64,000 bases of DNA, taken from positions 124,001 through 188,000 of the forward strand of contig DAOTWF010000030.1 in NCBI GenBank assembly GCA_034435835.1, in the 5' to 3' direction. Under the pieces are notes generated by a model. It was not told the origin of the DNA. It was given only the letters and a program-made list of their open reading frames with translations, and did no database searches. Positions 24,489 through 33,192 of this stretch are shown piece by piece (within the stretch, counting starts at the first letter, position 1; each line of letters starts with the position of its first letter). The translations under genes were made by a program, and so were the position numbers. The DNA comes from CALJTV01 sp034435835. GTDB lineage: Bacteria > Chloroflexota > Dehalococcoidia > GIF9 > UBA5629.

Positions 24489-25757
24489 ATGAAAAGGCTG
24501 CTGCTAACAGGAACCGTAGCCCTGATGGCGCTACTGCTAATCCTCGCGCCACTGGTCGGCTGTGCCCCCAAGCCAAAAGCTGAGCCGACCAAGGTGCTCA
24601 AGGTAGGTATGATGACACCCACCACCGGTGTCGCTGCTGAGAAGGGCAGGGTGATGGGACACGCTAACCTTGACGCCATTCAATACATCAATACTGAGCT
24701 TGGCGGTGTTGCCGGGCATCCCATAGAGGTACTCTGGCTGGACAGCGCCTATGATGCCGCCAAGGTGGTCACTATAGTCAAGCGGTTTATGGACGAGGGC
24801 TGCTTGCTGTTCACCACCGCCTCATCCAAGGAAATGTCAGCCGCTATGGAGATAGCCAACGAAGCTGGCTTTCCTGGCATCGCCTGCTTCAGTTCGCCAG
24901 TGCTTTACCGCCCACCAAAGCACATCTACGGGCAGACCCCGGATTACGGCGATGACGCCCTCGCCTTTGCCAATTTCTACCTGAAGAACATCTGGAAGGG
25001 AAAAAGCGGTAAGCCCAAGTTTGCCCTGCACCTGCTCAATAACCCCACCGGCTACGGCGCCAGGGATGCATTCAAAGCCAAAGCTGACGAAATGGGTATC
25101 GAGGTCATCTCCATTGACGAACATGCCGCCACCACCACCTCGGAGATAGAGTCACTAACGCGTATCAAAGCAAAGAAACCGGATGTGCTGTTCATCTCCA
25201 GCACACCAGCCCCTACCGCAGTGATCATCAAAAACGCTTATGAGCTCGGCATATACCCCGGCATCACCATCGGCTGTGCCCATGCCAGCTTCACCAAAGC
25301 CCTCATCGATATCGCCGGTGCCAAGATAGTCGAGGGCGTCTACGGCACCTTCCCCACAGTCATTTGGGGAGAAGATGTCCCCGGCATGGCTAAGATGACA
25401 GAATACTGCAAGAAGCTGCACCCCGAGGACTATGGCAACATGGACTACATCACTTCCTGGGCACAGAGCCTAATCGTCGCCGAGATCCTCAGGCTGGCAG
25501 TCAAGAACGCCGGCTACGACGCCCTGGCTAAAGGCGACAAGACATCTTGGAAATTAGTGGAGGCTCAGGGCTTCCACAAGCTGAAGAACTACGATGTGGC
25601 AGGACTGCAAGGTCCGGTCAGTTATACCCCTGGTGATAACCGGCTGACCAAATACAACCGCATCTACCAGATAGTCAACGGGCAGATAGCCAACCCGAGC
25701 AAATGGATAGAGGCACCACTGGTAGAGTACGAAAAATACCCGTGGTTTGGTAAGTAG
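24489..25757 (+). CDS. ABC transporter solute-binding lipoprotein (LivJ type)
   Basis: A 422-residue binding protein. The reading frame is open further upstream, but ATG 24489 gives a proper lipoprotein signal (MKRLLLTGTVALMALLLILA) with lipobox LVGC near residue 27. TAAGGAGG precedes it at a rather long distance of about 14 nt. VGMMTPTTGVAAEKGRVMGH and YINTELGGVAGHPIEVLWLD are typical Peripla_BP_6 features. It should present substrate to the adjacent LivHM permeases. A strong hairpin directly after the stop may stabilise its mRNA so that it is made in excess over the ATPases. Confidence 0.9.
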   Translation: MKRLLLTGTVALMALLLILAPLVGCAPKPKAEPTKVLKVGMMTPTTGVAAEKGRVMGHANLDAIQYINTELGGVAGHPIEVLWLDSAYDAAKVVTIVKRFMDEGCLLFTTASSKEMSAAMEIANEAGFPGIACFSSPVLYRPPKHIYGQTPDYGDDALAFANFYLKNIWKGKSGKPKFALHLLNNPTGYGARDAFKAKADEMGIEVISIDEHAATTTSEIESLTRIKAKKPDVLFISSTPAPTAVIIKNAYELGIYPGITIGCAHASFTKALIDIAGAKIVEGVYGTFPTVIWGEDVPGMAKMTEYCKKLHPEDYGNMDYITSWAQSLIVAEILRLAVKNAGYDALAKGDKTSWKLVEAQGFHKLKNYDVAGLQGPVSYTPGDNRLTKYNRIYQIVNGQIANPSKWIEAPLVEYEKYPWFGK

Positions 25758-25767
25758 AAAGAGTGAA

Positions 25768-25796
25768 GGGAAGCCTCTGCCTGGCAGAGGCTTCCC
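25768..25796 (+). terminator. Intra-operon hairpin between binding protein and livF
   Basis: A perfect 14-bp stem (GGGAAGCCTCTGCC and its complement) around a single T. It begins 11 bp after the binding-protein stop and ends 14 bp before the livF ATG. There is no T-run, so partial termination or 3'-end protection of the upstream message is more likely than full termination. Confidence 0.7.
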
Positions 25797-25809
25797 AGGG
25801 CAAGCCAGT

Positions 25810-26601
25810 ATGCTCAAACTAACAAATGTAGAGGTCACCTACTTAAATGTAATAAAGGTGCTCCACGGCGTATCACTCACCGTGGAGGACTGTTCCGTGG
25901 TCACACTCCTTGGTGCCAATGGCGCCGGCAAGACCACCACCTTAAAAGCCATCTCAGGACTGCTCCGCGCAGAAGAGGGTGAGGTCATCGATGGCTCCAT
26001 CGAGTGGGACGGACAGAGGATAGAAAAGAAGAGCGCCATGGAGATCGGTAAACTGGGCATTGTCCAGGCGCTAGAGGGCAGACGCGTGTTCGGTCACCTC
26101 ACCACCGAGGAAAACCTCCTAGTGGGGGCTTATAATCGCAACGACCGCCACGGCATCAGAGATGACCTCGATATGGTCTATAACTACTTCCCCAGGCTGA
26201 AACAGCTCCGCCACAATATCGCTGGCTATCTCTCCGGCGGCGAGCAGCAAATGCTGGTCATCGGCAGGGCAATGATGTCATCTCCCAAGCTGATGATGCT
26301 TGACGAGCCCTCTTTGGGGCTAGCACCGATGCTAGTACGCGAGATCTACGATATCATCAAGCGGTTCAACGAGGAGAGGAAGACCTCCATACTTCTGGTG
26401 GAGCAAAACGTCAGGATCGCCTTAAGCATCGCACACTACGGGTATGTAATGGAGAATGGGCGCATCGTCCTCGACGGCACTGCCGACTACCTGAGGAACA
26501 ACGAGGACGTGAAGGAGTTCTACATGGGGCTCTCCGCCCTGGGCACCAAGAAAAGCTACCGAGAGGTGAAGCACTACAAGAGAAGGAAACGGTGGCTGTA
26601 G
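25810..26601 (+). CDS. livF: ABC transporter ATP-binding protein (LivF family)
   Basis: A 263-residue ATPase. Walker A is GANGAGKTT near residue 35, the family stretch GIVQALEGRRVFGHLTTEEN follows, signature LSGGEQQMLVIGRAM near residue 142, Walker B LMMLDEPSLGLAP, and LLVEQNVRIAL in the H-loop with Gln, as normal for LivF. ATG 25810 is chosen; a longer frame from 25747 would read through the hairpin. It ends in a basic tail (KHYKRRKRWL) not found in E. coli LivF. The ribosome site is weak (CAGGGCAAG), which fits lower expression than the binding protein. Confidence 0.92.
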   Translation: MLKLTNVEVTYLNVIKVLHGVSLTVEDCSVVTLLGANGAGKTTTLKAISGLLRAEEGEVIDGSIEWDGQRIEKKSAMEIGKLGIVQALEGRRVFGHLTTEENLLVGAYNRNDRHGIRDDLDMVYNYFPRLKQLRHNIAGYLSGGEQQMLVIGRAMMSSPKLMMLDEPSLGLAPMLVREIYDIIKRFNEERKTSILLVEQNVRIALSIAHYGYVMENGRIVLDGTADYLRNNEDVKEFYMGLSALGTKKSYREVKHYKRRKRWL

Positions 26602-26608
26602 TTTTCTT

Positions 26609-27406
26609 TTAATCTTCTTTCCCTAGATAAGCGGAAATGACATGGGGGTTGACCCTGATCTCCTCGGGCGTCCCCTCAGCAATTTTGCGGCCAAAATCAA
26701 GCACGATGACCCTGTCAGCCAGATCCATCACCACACCCATATCATGTTCCACAAGGACAATGGACTTTACTCCATCTCTGAGCACCGGCGTATCGGCGTA
26801 GCATTCACCCTGCCCCTCAAATATGTCAATGATGAACCTAGCTATATCCTCCTTTTCCTCGGTGTTCATCCCCGCCATCGGTTCATCGAGCAACAGCACC
26901 TTGGGCTGCAATGCCAACGCCCTGCCTAGCTCCACCCGCTTTCTCATACCGTAAGGCAATGTGCCCACCACCTTTTTCCTCACCGGCTCAATCTCCAGAA
27001 AGTCGATGATGTCCTCGACCACCCTGCGGTGCTCTATCTCCTCCCGGTGCGCCCAGCCAAAGTACAGGGCGCTGCTCAGCACGTTCTGCTTCATCAGCAC
27101 ATGCCTTGCCGCCATCAGGTTGTCCAGTGTGGTCAAGCCGGTGAACAGCTCGATGTTCTGGAAGGTCCTGGCTATGCCCAGCCTGGCGATCCTGTCGGAG
27201 CGTAAGCGCGTTATCCTCCTCCCCTCAAAATATATCTCGCCTTCTTGCGGCTTGTAGAAACCGTTAATGCAGTTGAGCACACAGGTCTTGCCGGCGCCAT
27301 TGGGACCGATAATAGCCAGTATCTCACCCTCACGGACATCGAGGCTGACATCTATGAGCGCTCGCACCCCTCCGAAGGAAAGGGAAATATGCTCAACCTT
27401 CAGCAT
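26609..27406 (-). CDS. livG: ABC transporter ATP-binding protein (LivG family), on the opposite strand
   Basis: A 265-residue ATPase that supplies the LivG subunit missing from the plus-strand operon, with which it is convergent (7-bp gap). Walker A GPNGAGKTC near residue 36 (final Thr replaced by Cys), LGIARTFQNIELF, signature LPYGMRKRVELGRAL, Walker B VLLLDEPMAGMN, H-loop VLVEHDMGVVM. About 20 extra residues (around EGQGECYADTPVLRDG) sit between Walker B and the H-loop. ATG 27406 with GGAGAAAAGGG is preferred; a TTG at 27463 would add 19 residues of no family resemblance. Confidence 0.9.
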   Translation of the reverse strand: MLKVEHISLSFGGVRALIDVSLDVREGEILAIIGPNGAGKTCVLNCINGFYKPQEGEIYFEGRRITRLRSDRIARLGIARTFQNIELFTGLTTLDNLMAARHVLMKQNVLSSALYFGWAHREEIEHRRVVEDIIDFLEIEPVRKKVVGTLPYGMRKRVELGRALALQPKVLLLDEPMAGMNTEEKEDIARFIIDIFEGQGECYADTPVLRDGVKSIVLVEHDMGVVMDLADRVIVLDFGRKIAEGTPEEIRVNPHVISAYLGKED

Positions 27407-27503
27407 TACCCTTTTCTCCGTATCTACGGAGTGCTCTGTAGACTGTGACTTCGTTGTAGCCAACTTTCATTCTCCAGAAATATCACCAGCGTAAAGCCCC
27501 AAT

Positions 27504-27533
27504 ATTATAGTCGGGTTCGGCATCACACTTCAA
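27504..27533 (-). promoter_or_regulatory. Predicted livG promoter
   Basis: Minus-strand TTGAAG (27528-27533) and TATAAT (27504-27509), 18-bp spacer. Start near 27497 gives a leader of about 90 nt. A 25-codon ORF in that leader (27393-27470) overlaps the livG start in another frame. Confidence 0.55.
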
Positions 27534-27534
27534 A

Positions 27535-27563
27535 TTGCTTTTCCCTACAATTTTACATACAAT
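27535..27563 (+). promoter_or_regulatory. Predicted promoter of the gene at 27604
   Basis: TTGCTT (27535-27540) and TACAAT (27558-27563) with a 17-bp spacer. It overlaps, back to back, the livG promoter region, and leaves a leader of about 34 nt. Confidence 0.5.
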
Positions 27564-27603
27564 TATGCCCGGCACTAGCTAATTGGTTTACAGGTCAGAA
27601 AAA

Positions 27604-28359
27604 ATGAGCAGGTTTATTGATACCCTCAGACAGACCCTGCGTGGTTCCGCCCCACCGATCGGTTTCAGGAAGGTCATGGAAACAGAGGAACCACCTCTAG
27701 TGATAGCGGTCAACCTGACTGCCCTCGGTCTGAAGGAGGCGAAGCAACTGGATAGCAAACATATAGAGGCTGGTGTCCTGGGCACCCGGGCTCTGGAGGC
27801 TGCCACTTTCGAGCAGTGGAAGGACTCGCTTGGCGACACCCCGCTGGGACTGTTGATAGAAGCTGACAGCAAGGTCGATGTCGGTGTCTTCATGGGCTTG
27901 GGCTGTGACTTCCTCGTCTGCGGTCTGAAGACGCCCTTTGAGTCCGTCAACTGGGAGAAATCAGGTAAAATAGTCCTCGTCGAGCCAAACCTGGAGTCAG
28001 GCTTTGCCAGGAGTCTGAACAACCTCCCGGTGGATGCAGTGCTTGTTAACACGCCTGAACCACTTCTCACTCTGGAGCAGGTCCTTGTCTGCTACCGCTT
28101 TGCCGCCCTCGTCAGCAAGCCGCTGCTGATAACAATCAGAGCACCCTTAAATCGTGAGGCACTTGAAGGACTATACCAGGCTGGTGTAAACGGCGTTTTT
28201 CTGGACACCGGCTTCCCGCCAGGGGCGATTCCTGATCTCAAAAAGGCAGTGATGAAGCTACCCAAAGCGCCGCGAAAAAGGCCCTCTGCTATCCCCTTAC
28301 TCCCCAGACCCACATCTGTGATAGAGCCTGAGGTAGAGGAAGAAGAGGAAGAGGGTTGA
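27604..28359 (+). CDS. Hypothetical protein with TIM-barrel-like pattern
   Basis: A 251-residue protein not assigned to a named family. Alternating strand/helix segments (LVIAVNLTALGL, LGLLIEADSKVDVGVFMGLGCDFLVCGL, VDAVLVNTPEPLL, PLLITIRAPL, GVNGVFLDTGF) look like successive beta-alpha units of a partial TIM barrel. The C-terminus is a proline-rich linker followed by a run of nine acidic residues near the end. No membrane segment or signal peptide. ATG 27604 is used; a TTG at 27583 is possible. It is 10 bp ahead of the LysE-type gene, so probably cotranscribed. Confidence 0.6.
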   Translation: MSRFIDTLRQTLRGSAPPIGFRKVMETEEPPLVIAVNLTALGLKEAKQLDSKHIEAGVLGTRALEAATFEQWKDSLGDTPLGLLIEADSKVDVGVFMGLGCDFLVCGLKTPFESVNWEKSGKIVLVEPNLESGFARSLNNLPVDAVLVNTPEPLLTLEQVLVCYRFAALVSKPLLITIRAPLNREALEGLYQAGVNGVFLDTGFPPGAIPDLKKAVMKLPKAPRKRPSAIPLLPRPTSVIEPEVEEEEEEG

Positions 28360-28369
28360 CCGCAATATA

Positions 28370-28984
28370 ATGACTGAGAGCTTTGGCTTGTTCTTGCTTT
28401 CCGCAGCCGGTATCTCACTTTCCGGCGTCATGTTGCCCGGTCCTCTCACTGCAGCCACAATAACCAAGGGCTACCGCAACGGCAATGCCGGTATCTTCAT
28501 CGCCTTGGGGCACGCTGTGGTGGAGATTCCCTTAATGATAGCCATCTACCTAGGCTTTGCCCGCTTCTTTGTCTACCCACAGGTCAAGACAGCCATCGGT
28601 CTAATGGGCGGCTTGATGCTGATATTTATGGGGTTGATGGTGGTGCGCAACCTGAGGAGCTCACAAAACAGTGTCATCGACCTGCCTTACAACTCGCTGG
28701 TCACCGGGATAGTGATGACTGGTGCCAACCCCTACTTTTTCGTCTGGTGGGCAACCATCGGCATCGCCCTTATAGCCACCGCAGCCGGCTTTGGCATCCT
28801 CGGTCTCCTTACCTTTGCTGTAGTTCACTGGTCGTGTGACCTTGCCTGGTCAGAGTTCATCTCACTGAGCGTATTCAGGACCAGACATCTGTGGACACGG
28901 AGGATAGAGATAATAGTCTTCGGTATCTGCGCTTCCGTACTCGTCGGCTTCGGTATCTGGTTCTGTGTCTCCGTCCTTACCTGA
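28370..28984 (+). CDS. LysE/RhtB-family exporter
   Basis: A 204-residue membrane protein with about six hydrophobic segments. GVMLPGPLTAATITKGYRNG near residue 19 corresponds to the family motif G-x-x-x-x-P-G-P-x, and GIFIALGHAVVEIPLM follows, as in LysE/RhtB transporters that export amino acids and related compounds. MTGANPYFFVWWATIG in the middle is the second conserved block (N-P in the fourth helix). Substrate unknown. Its position after the Liv loci suggests relief of excess amino acids. Nine base pairs separate it from the convergent guaB3 gene. Confidence 0.85.
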   Translation: MTESFGLFLLSAAGISLSGVMLPGPLTAATITKGYRNGNAGIFIALGHAVVEIPLMIAIYLGFARFFVYPQVKTAIGLMGGLMLIFMGLMVVRNLRSSQNSVIDLPYNSLVTGIVMTGANPYFFVWWATIGIALIATAAGFGILGLLTFAVVHWSCDLAWSEFISLSVFRTRHLWTRRIEIIVFGICASVLVGFGIWFCVSVLT

Positions 28985-28992
28985 AAGTGCTG

Positions 28993-30144
28993 CTAGCCAC
29001 CACACAGCCCCTGCATTGACTGGAAGTACTTACCCTCGGTCTTGATTGCCGGCGCCACCACCATCTTCACCTTGTGCATATCCTTGATGGTAAGCGCACC
29101 GCAGACGCCCATACAGGTGCGGATGGCACCGACGAAATTCTCGGTGCCATCGGTCACCGAGGTGGGACCGAAAAGCAGTCGCTTCAAAGGACCGCGGACA
29201 CCAGCCCTAATCCGCGTCCCTCTGGGCAGTGCAGGGTGTGAATGTGACATGCCCCAATGGTAGCCCTTGCCAGGCGCTTCCTCCGCCTGCGCCATCACCG
29301 AACCCAGCATCACCGCATCCGCACCGGAAGCAAAAGCCTTGCACACATCAGCCCCAGTGCGCATACCGCCGTCGGTGATTAACACCACATATTTCCCGGT
29401 CTCTTTGAAATATGTCTCCCTAGCTGCAGCACATTCCATGGTAGCCGTCACCTGCGGCACCCCCACACCCAGCACCTCTCTGGTGGTGCAGGCAGCCCCA
29501 GGGCCTACCCCCACCAGTATCCCATCTATGCCAGTGCGCATCAGCTCCAGTGCCGCGCTATAGGTCACGCAGTTGCCCACTATCACCGGTATCTTCACCA
29601 TCTCGCACAGTTCAGAAAAGATGAGCCCACGGTAGCTTTTGGAGATATGCCGGGCTGTGGTCACCGTGGACTGCACCACCAGTATGTCAGCCCCGGCTTC
29701 CTTCGCCACAGGTGCCAACCTCTTGGTATTGGCTGGGATGACCGAAACGGCACATGTCGCCCCTGCCCTCTTTATCGCCTGGACCCGCTCGCCCACAAGG
29801 TTCTCCTTTATTGGCTCAGCGTATATCCTCTGCAGTAAAGGGGTCACCTCCTCATCAGAGGCCTGTACGATCTGTGCCAGCACCTCATCCGGGTTCTCGT
29901 ACCGTGTCTGTACCCCATCAAGGTTCATCACAGCCAAGCCCCCCAGACTGTGCATTAGTACAGCGAAATCGGTGTCCACGATGGCGTCCATGGCTGCTGC
30001 TATAATAGGGATGGAAAAGGTGAACTTGCCGATAGTGAAATCAATGTTCGTCTGGTCAGGATTTACGGTCACATCGCCAGGGACGATGGCGACCTCGTCA
30101 AAACCATAAGCTCTTTCCATCTCTTTGAACTTGGGAGCACCCAC
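28993..30144 (-). CDS. guaB: IMP dehydrogenase family protein, GuaB3 type
   Basis: A 383-residue enzyme of the IMPDH/GMP reductase TIM-barrel family without CBS domains, closest to the GuaB3-type proteins of actinobacteria and other phyla. It should oxidise IMP to XMP if functional as IMPDH. The active-site loop is GVGPGAACTTREVLGVG with the catalytic Cys, the phosphate-binding part is ITDGGMRTGADVCKAFASGADAVMLGS, and KGYHWGMSHSHP resembles the flap region. Start GTG 30144 is chosen: GGGGGAGG lies 6 bp upstream, whereas an upstream TTG at 30189 lies outside the predicted transcript. Confidence 0.85.
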   Translation of the reverse strand: MGAPKFKEMERAYGFDEVAIVPGDVTVNPDQTNIDFTIGKFTFSIPIIAAAMDAIVDTDFAVLMHSLGGLAVMNLDGVQTRYENPDEVLAQIVQASDEEVTPLLQRIYAEPIKENLVGERVQAIKRAGATCAVSVIPANTKRLAPVAKEAGADILVVQSTVTTARHISKSYRGLIFSELCEMVKIPVIVGNCVTYSAALELMRTGIDGILVGVGPGAACTTREVLGVGVPQVTATMECAAARETYFKETGKYVVLITDGGMRTGADVCKAFASGADAVMLGSVMAQAEEAPGKGYHWGMSHSHPALPRGTRIRAGVRGPLKRLLFGPTSVTDGTENFVGAIRTCMGVCGALTIKDMHKVKMVVAPAIKTEGKYFQSMQGLCGG

Positions 30145-30172
30145 AGGACACCTCCCCCGATTATTAGTCGAG

Positions 30173-30202
30173 ACTATAACAGAGGTCAACCACCAAAGTC
30201 AA
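30173..30202 (-). promoter_or_regulatory. Predicted guaB promoter
   Basis: Minus-strand TTGACT (30197-30202) and TATAGT (30173-30178), spacer 18 bp. Start near 30167 places the ribosome site and GTG 30144 just downstream. Confidence 0.6.
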
Positions 30203-30231
30203 GACAACACCACAGTATTCGCCTTTTCAAT

Positions 30232-30260
30232 TTGCTTCTGCCCTCAACACCGCGTATAAT
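30232..30260 (+). promoter_or_regulatory. Predicted promoter of the acetoacetyl-CoA ligase gene
   Basis: TATAAT (30255-30260) with a weak -35 TTGCTT (30232-30237) 17 bp upstream; leader about 52 nt. Confidence 0.5.
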
Positions 30261-30318
30261 ACAGTGCGGCTTTTTGTCTTAGATTTCAGCTACAGTCTAC
30301 AGTCCTGAGATAAAAGAA

Positions 30319-32280
30319 ATGGGCAAACTTCTCTGGCAACCTTCGGAAGAACGGAGGCATCAGGCAAACATCACCAGATACATCCAGTTCGTAAACAGGC
30401 GGTACGGTAAGAACTTCAGCACCTACTGGGAGCTATACGAATGGTCGGTGAGCGAAATACCGGAGTTCTGGGCTTCAGTATGGGACTTTGTGGGCATAAA
30501 GGCATCTCGAAAATACGAGACCGAGGTCGATGATGTCCGTAAGATGCCCGGAGCCCGGTGGTTTATCGGGGCAAGGCTCAACTTCGCCGAAAACCTGCTG
30601 AGGTACCGGGATGAACACACTGCATTCATATTCAAGGGAGAGACACAGGTATCGAGGCGGATGAGCTATGCCCAGCTTTACGATGCTGTGGCACGTCTGG
30701 CAGCGTCCCTGCGCAATATCGGTGTGCACCCTGGGGACAGGGTGGCTGCCTATATGCCCAACATGATAGAGACGGCGGTGGCTATGCTCGCCAGCACCAG
30801 CATCGGCGCCATCTGGTCATCCTGCGCCACAGACATCGGTCCCCAGGCTGCCGCAGACCGCCTGGGGCAGGTCGAGCCCAAAGTCCTGTTCACCGTCGAC
30901 AGCTACTATTATAAGGGCAAACGCTTCAGCACCATCGATAATGCCGCCCAGCTCGTTAAGTCTATACCATCGATTGAGAAAGTCATCGTAGCCCAGTACG
31001 GAGAACATAAACCGGACATCACTCCCATCCCTAACTCGGTGCACTGGACAGAGTTCCTTGCACAGGGGAAAACGCCGGAACTCAAGTTCGAACAGCTACC
31101 ACCCGACCATCCGGTGTACATTATGTTCTCCTCGGGCACCACCGGTAAACCTAAATGCCTTGTCCAGGGGGCTGCCGGTATCCTCGTCAACCAACTGAAA
31201 GAACTGATAATCCACACGGACCTGAAGCGAGAAGACATCCATCTGTTCATCACCACCTGTAGCTGGATGATGTGGAACTGGATGCTAAGCTCACTAGCAA
31301 CGGGAAACACCCTTATCCTTTACGACGGTAACCCCAATCACCCCGACCCGGGCACCATGTGGAAAATCATTCAGGAAGAAAAGGTGACCATGTTCGGCTG
31401 CAGTGCCAGTTACATTAACTACCTGAGAAACGAAGGCTTCAAGCCTGGCAAAGCATATGACCTGTCCTCGCTGAAGGAAATCTGGCAGACAGGTTCGGCT
31501 CTCTCCGCTGAGGGGTTCGAATACGTCTACCAGGAGATAAAGCAGAACCTCCACTTCAATTCAAGTTCTGGTGGCACAGATATAAACGGATGCTTCTTCA
31601 CCGGCAGCCCCATTCAGCCAGTATATGCCGGCGAACTGCAGGGGCCTGCCTTGGGGATGAAGGTAAAGGCATACGACGAAAGAGGAAACCCGGTGGTCGA
31701 CCAGATGGGTGAACTCGTCTGCGAAGCTGCAGCCCCACCCATGCCGCTTTACTTCTGGAACGACCCCGATGGTAAAAAGTACCGCGAAGCTTACTTCGAG
31801 GTCTACCCCGGCGTATGGCGGCATGGCGACTATATCCTCATCCACAGCGATACTGGCGGCGTCACATTTTATGGACGCTCCGATTCGACGCTGAAGCCCT
31901 CGGGCGTACGCATCGGCACTACGGAGATATACAACATCGTCGAAGCGCTACCAGGGATAGCTGATAGCCTGGCAATAGGGCAGAGCTGGAAGGGCGATCA
32001 GCGCGTAATCCTCTTCGTTAAGATGACCGAGGGGCACCATCTCACGCCGGAGCTGGAAGACAGGATCAAGCAGCGCCTCCGCGAGCTGGCGTCCCCCAGA
32101 CACGTGCCCGCTAAAATTATTGAGGCACCCGATATCCCCTATACCCTCAACATGAAGAAGGTGGAAAGCGCAGTGACCAACATACTCCACGGCAGGCCGG
32201 TACAGAACAAGGACGCACTGGCTAATCCGGAGTCGCTGGGCTTCTACGAAAAAATCAAAGGGCAGCTGACCGAAGAATAG
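30319..32280 (+). CDS. Acetoacetyl-CoA ligase
   Basis: A 653-residue AMP-forming ligase that makes acetoacetyl-CoA (or a related short 3-oxo/branched acyl-CoA) from the free acid. It has the acetyl-CoA-synthetase-like cap domain at the N-terminus (KLLWQPSEERRHQANITRYI), P-loop MFSSGTTGKPKCLVQGAAG near residue 274, the SSGGTDINGCFFTG stretch near residue 414, hinge GVWRHGDYILI, and TLKPSGVRIGTTEIY near residue 525 followed by C-terminal MKKVESAVTNI with the catalytic Lys. The length fits AACS (about 650). Together with the thiolase it could interconvert acetoacetate and acetyl-CoA. Confidence 0.9.
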   Translation: MGKLLWQPSEERRHQANITRYIQFVNRRYGKNFSTYWELYEWSVSEIPEFWASVWDFVGIKASRKYETEVDDVRKMPGARWFIGARLNFAENLLRYRDEHTAFIFKGETQVSRRMSYAQLYDAVARLAASLRNIGVHPGDRVAAYMPNMIETAVAMLASTSIGAIWSSCATDIGPQAAADRLGQVEPKVLFTVDSYYYKGKRFSTIDNAAQLVKSIPSIEKVIVAQYGEHKPDITPIPNSVHWTEFLAQGKTPELKFEQLPPDHPVYIMFSSGTTGKPKCLVQGAAGILVNQLKELIIHTDLKREDIHLFITTCSWMMWNWMLSSLATGNTLILYDGNPNHPDPGTMWKIIQEEKVTMFGCSASYINYLRNEGFKPGKAYDLSSLKEIWQTGSALSAEGFEYVYQEIKQNLHFNSSSGGTDINGCFFTGSPIQPVYAGELQGPALGMKVKAYDERGNPVVDQMGELVCEAAAPPMPLYFWNDPDGKKYREAYFEVYPGVWRHGDYILIHSDTGGVTFYGRSDSTLKPSGVRIGTTEIYNIVEALPGIADSLAIGQSWKGDQRVILFVKMTEGHHLTPELEDRIKQRLRELASPRHVPAKIIEAPDIPYTLNMKKVESAVTNILHGRPVQNKDALANPESLGFYEKIKGQLTEE

Positions 32281-32323
32281 GTCGCGCCGTCGCCGCAGTC
32301 ACCGAGTGTCGCAATTCCTCCAT

Positions 32324-32353
32324 TTGAGTCACTTTGCGGGACTGGGCTATAAT
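32324..32353 (+). promoter_or_regulatory. Predicted rsmI promoter, near-leaderless
   Basis: TTGAGT (32324-32329), 18-bp spacer, TATAAT (32348-32353). Start near 32360 is about 5 nt before the GTG at 32365. The block CTATAATAGACC is identical to that before the DUF167 gene at 38997-39008. Confidence 0.6.
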
Positions 32354-32364
32354 AGACCTCAAAA

Positions 32365-33192
32365 GTGCCGTCTCTCTACATCGTCGCTACACCGATTGGT
32401 AACCTGGAAGATATTTCCTTGCGTGCCTTGCGGGTATTGAAGGAGGTAGGTTTGATAGCAGCTGAAGACACACGCACCACTCGCCACCTGCTCAGCAAAT
32501 ACAACATCGGGACACCGGTGACCAGCTATCATGAACATAACAAAAAGTCCAAGCTGCCCTACCTTCTGGAATGCCTTAAGGAGAAGGACATAGCCCTGGT
32601 CTCAGAGGCGGGCACGCCGGGTTTAAGCGACCCCGGCTACGAGCTCATCGCCGCCGCAATCGAACGCAGCGTGCCTGTGGTGCCCATACCCGGTCCCTCA
32701 GCCCTGACCACTGCCCTGACGGTATCGGGGCTACCCGCCAACCGTTTCCTTTACCTCGGCTTCCTGCCAGCAAGGCGTGGAGAAAGGCAGCGTCTCCTCC
32801 GCACTGTAGCCGACGAGCCCTATACCATCGTTGCCTTCGAAGCACCTCACCGCCTCATTTCCTGCCTCAAAGACCTCAAAGAGGTTCTTGGCGACAGGCG
32901 GCTGGCTGTCTGCCGCGAACTCACCAAACTCCACGAGGAGGTATTCCGGGGCAAGATAAGCGAGGCGATCGAGCACTTCACCCAGCCCAGGGGCGAGTTC
33001 ACACTGGTCATTGCCGGCAGGGAACCGAAGGAACCGGAACCAAACGCCCAGGTCGAAAAGCAGCTACATGTCCTGCACCAGCGGGGCATCGGCGCCAGAG
33101 AGGCGATATCCACGGTGTCACAAAGGACCGGAATAGGCAGGAAAAAGCTCTACCAGCTTTGGCTAAAAATTGTCGGAGGGGCTGAACCATGA
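32365..33192 (+). CDS. rsmI: 16S rRNA (cytidine1402-2'-O)-methyltransferase
   Basis: A 275-residue SAM-dependent enzyme that 2'-O-methylates C1402 in the 30S decoding centre. Family motifs: LYIVATPIGNLEDISLRAL at the start, AAEDTRTTRHLLSKY near residue 33, VSEAGTPGLSDPGYEL near residue 78, PIPGPSALTTALTVSGLP near residue 108, and FEAPHRLISCLKDL. Length is standard. The C-terminal domain (EAISTVSQRTGIGRKKLYQL) is a small helical domain common to the family. GTG start at 32365, with no ribosome site and a promoter immediately upstream. It overlaps the next ORF by 4 bp. Confidence 0.95.
   Translation: MPSLYIVATPIGNLEDISLRALRVLKEVGLIAAEDTRTTRHLLSKYNIGTPVTSYHEHNKKSKLPYLLECLKEKDIALVSEAGTPGLSDPGYELIAAAIERSVPVVPIPGPSALTTALTVSGLPANRFLYLGFLPARRGERQRLLRTVADEPYTIVAFEAPHRLISCLKDLKEVLGDRRLAVCRELTKLHEEVFRGKISEAIEHFTQPRGEFTLVIAGREPKEPEPNAQVEKQLHVLHQRGIGAREAISTVSQRTGIGRKKLYQLWLKIVGGAEP

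Noticed and set aside
30145..30189. N-terminal extension of GuaB from TTG 30189
   Set aside because: The predicted promoter and an excellent GGGGGAGG before GTG 30144 place that stretch upstream of the transcript.
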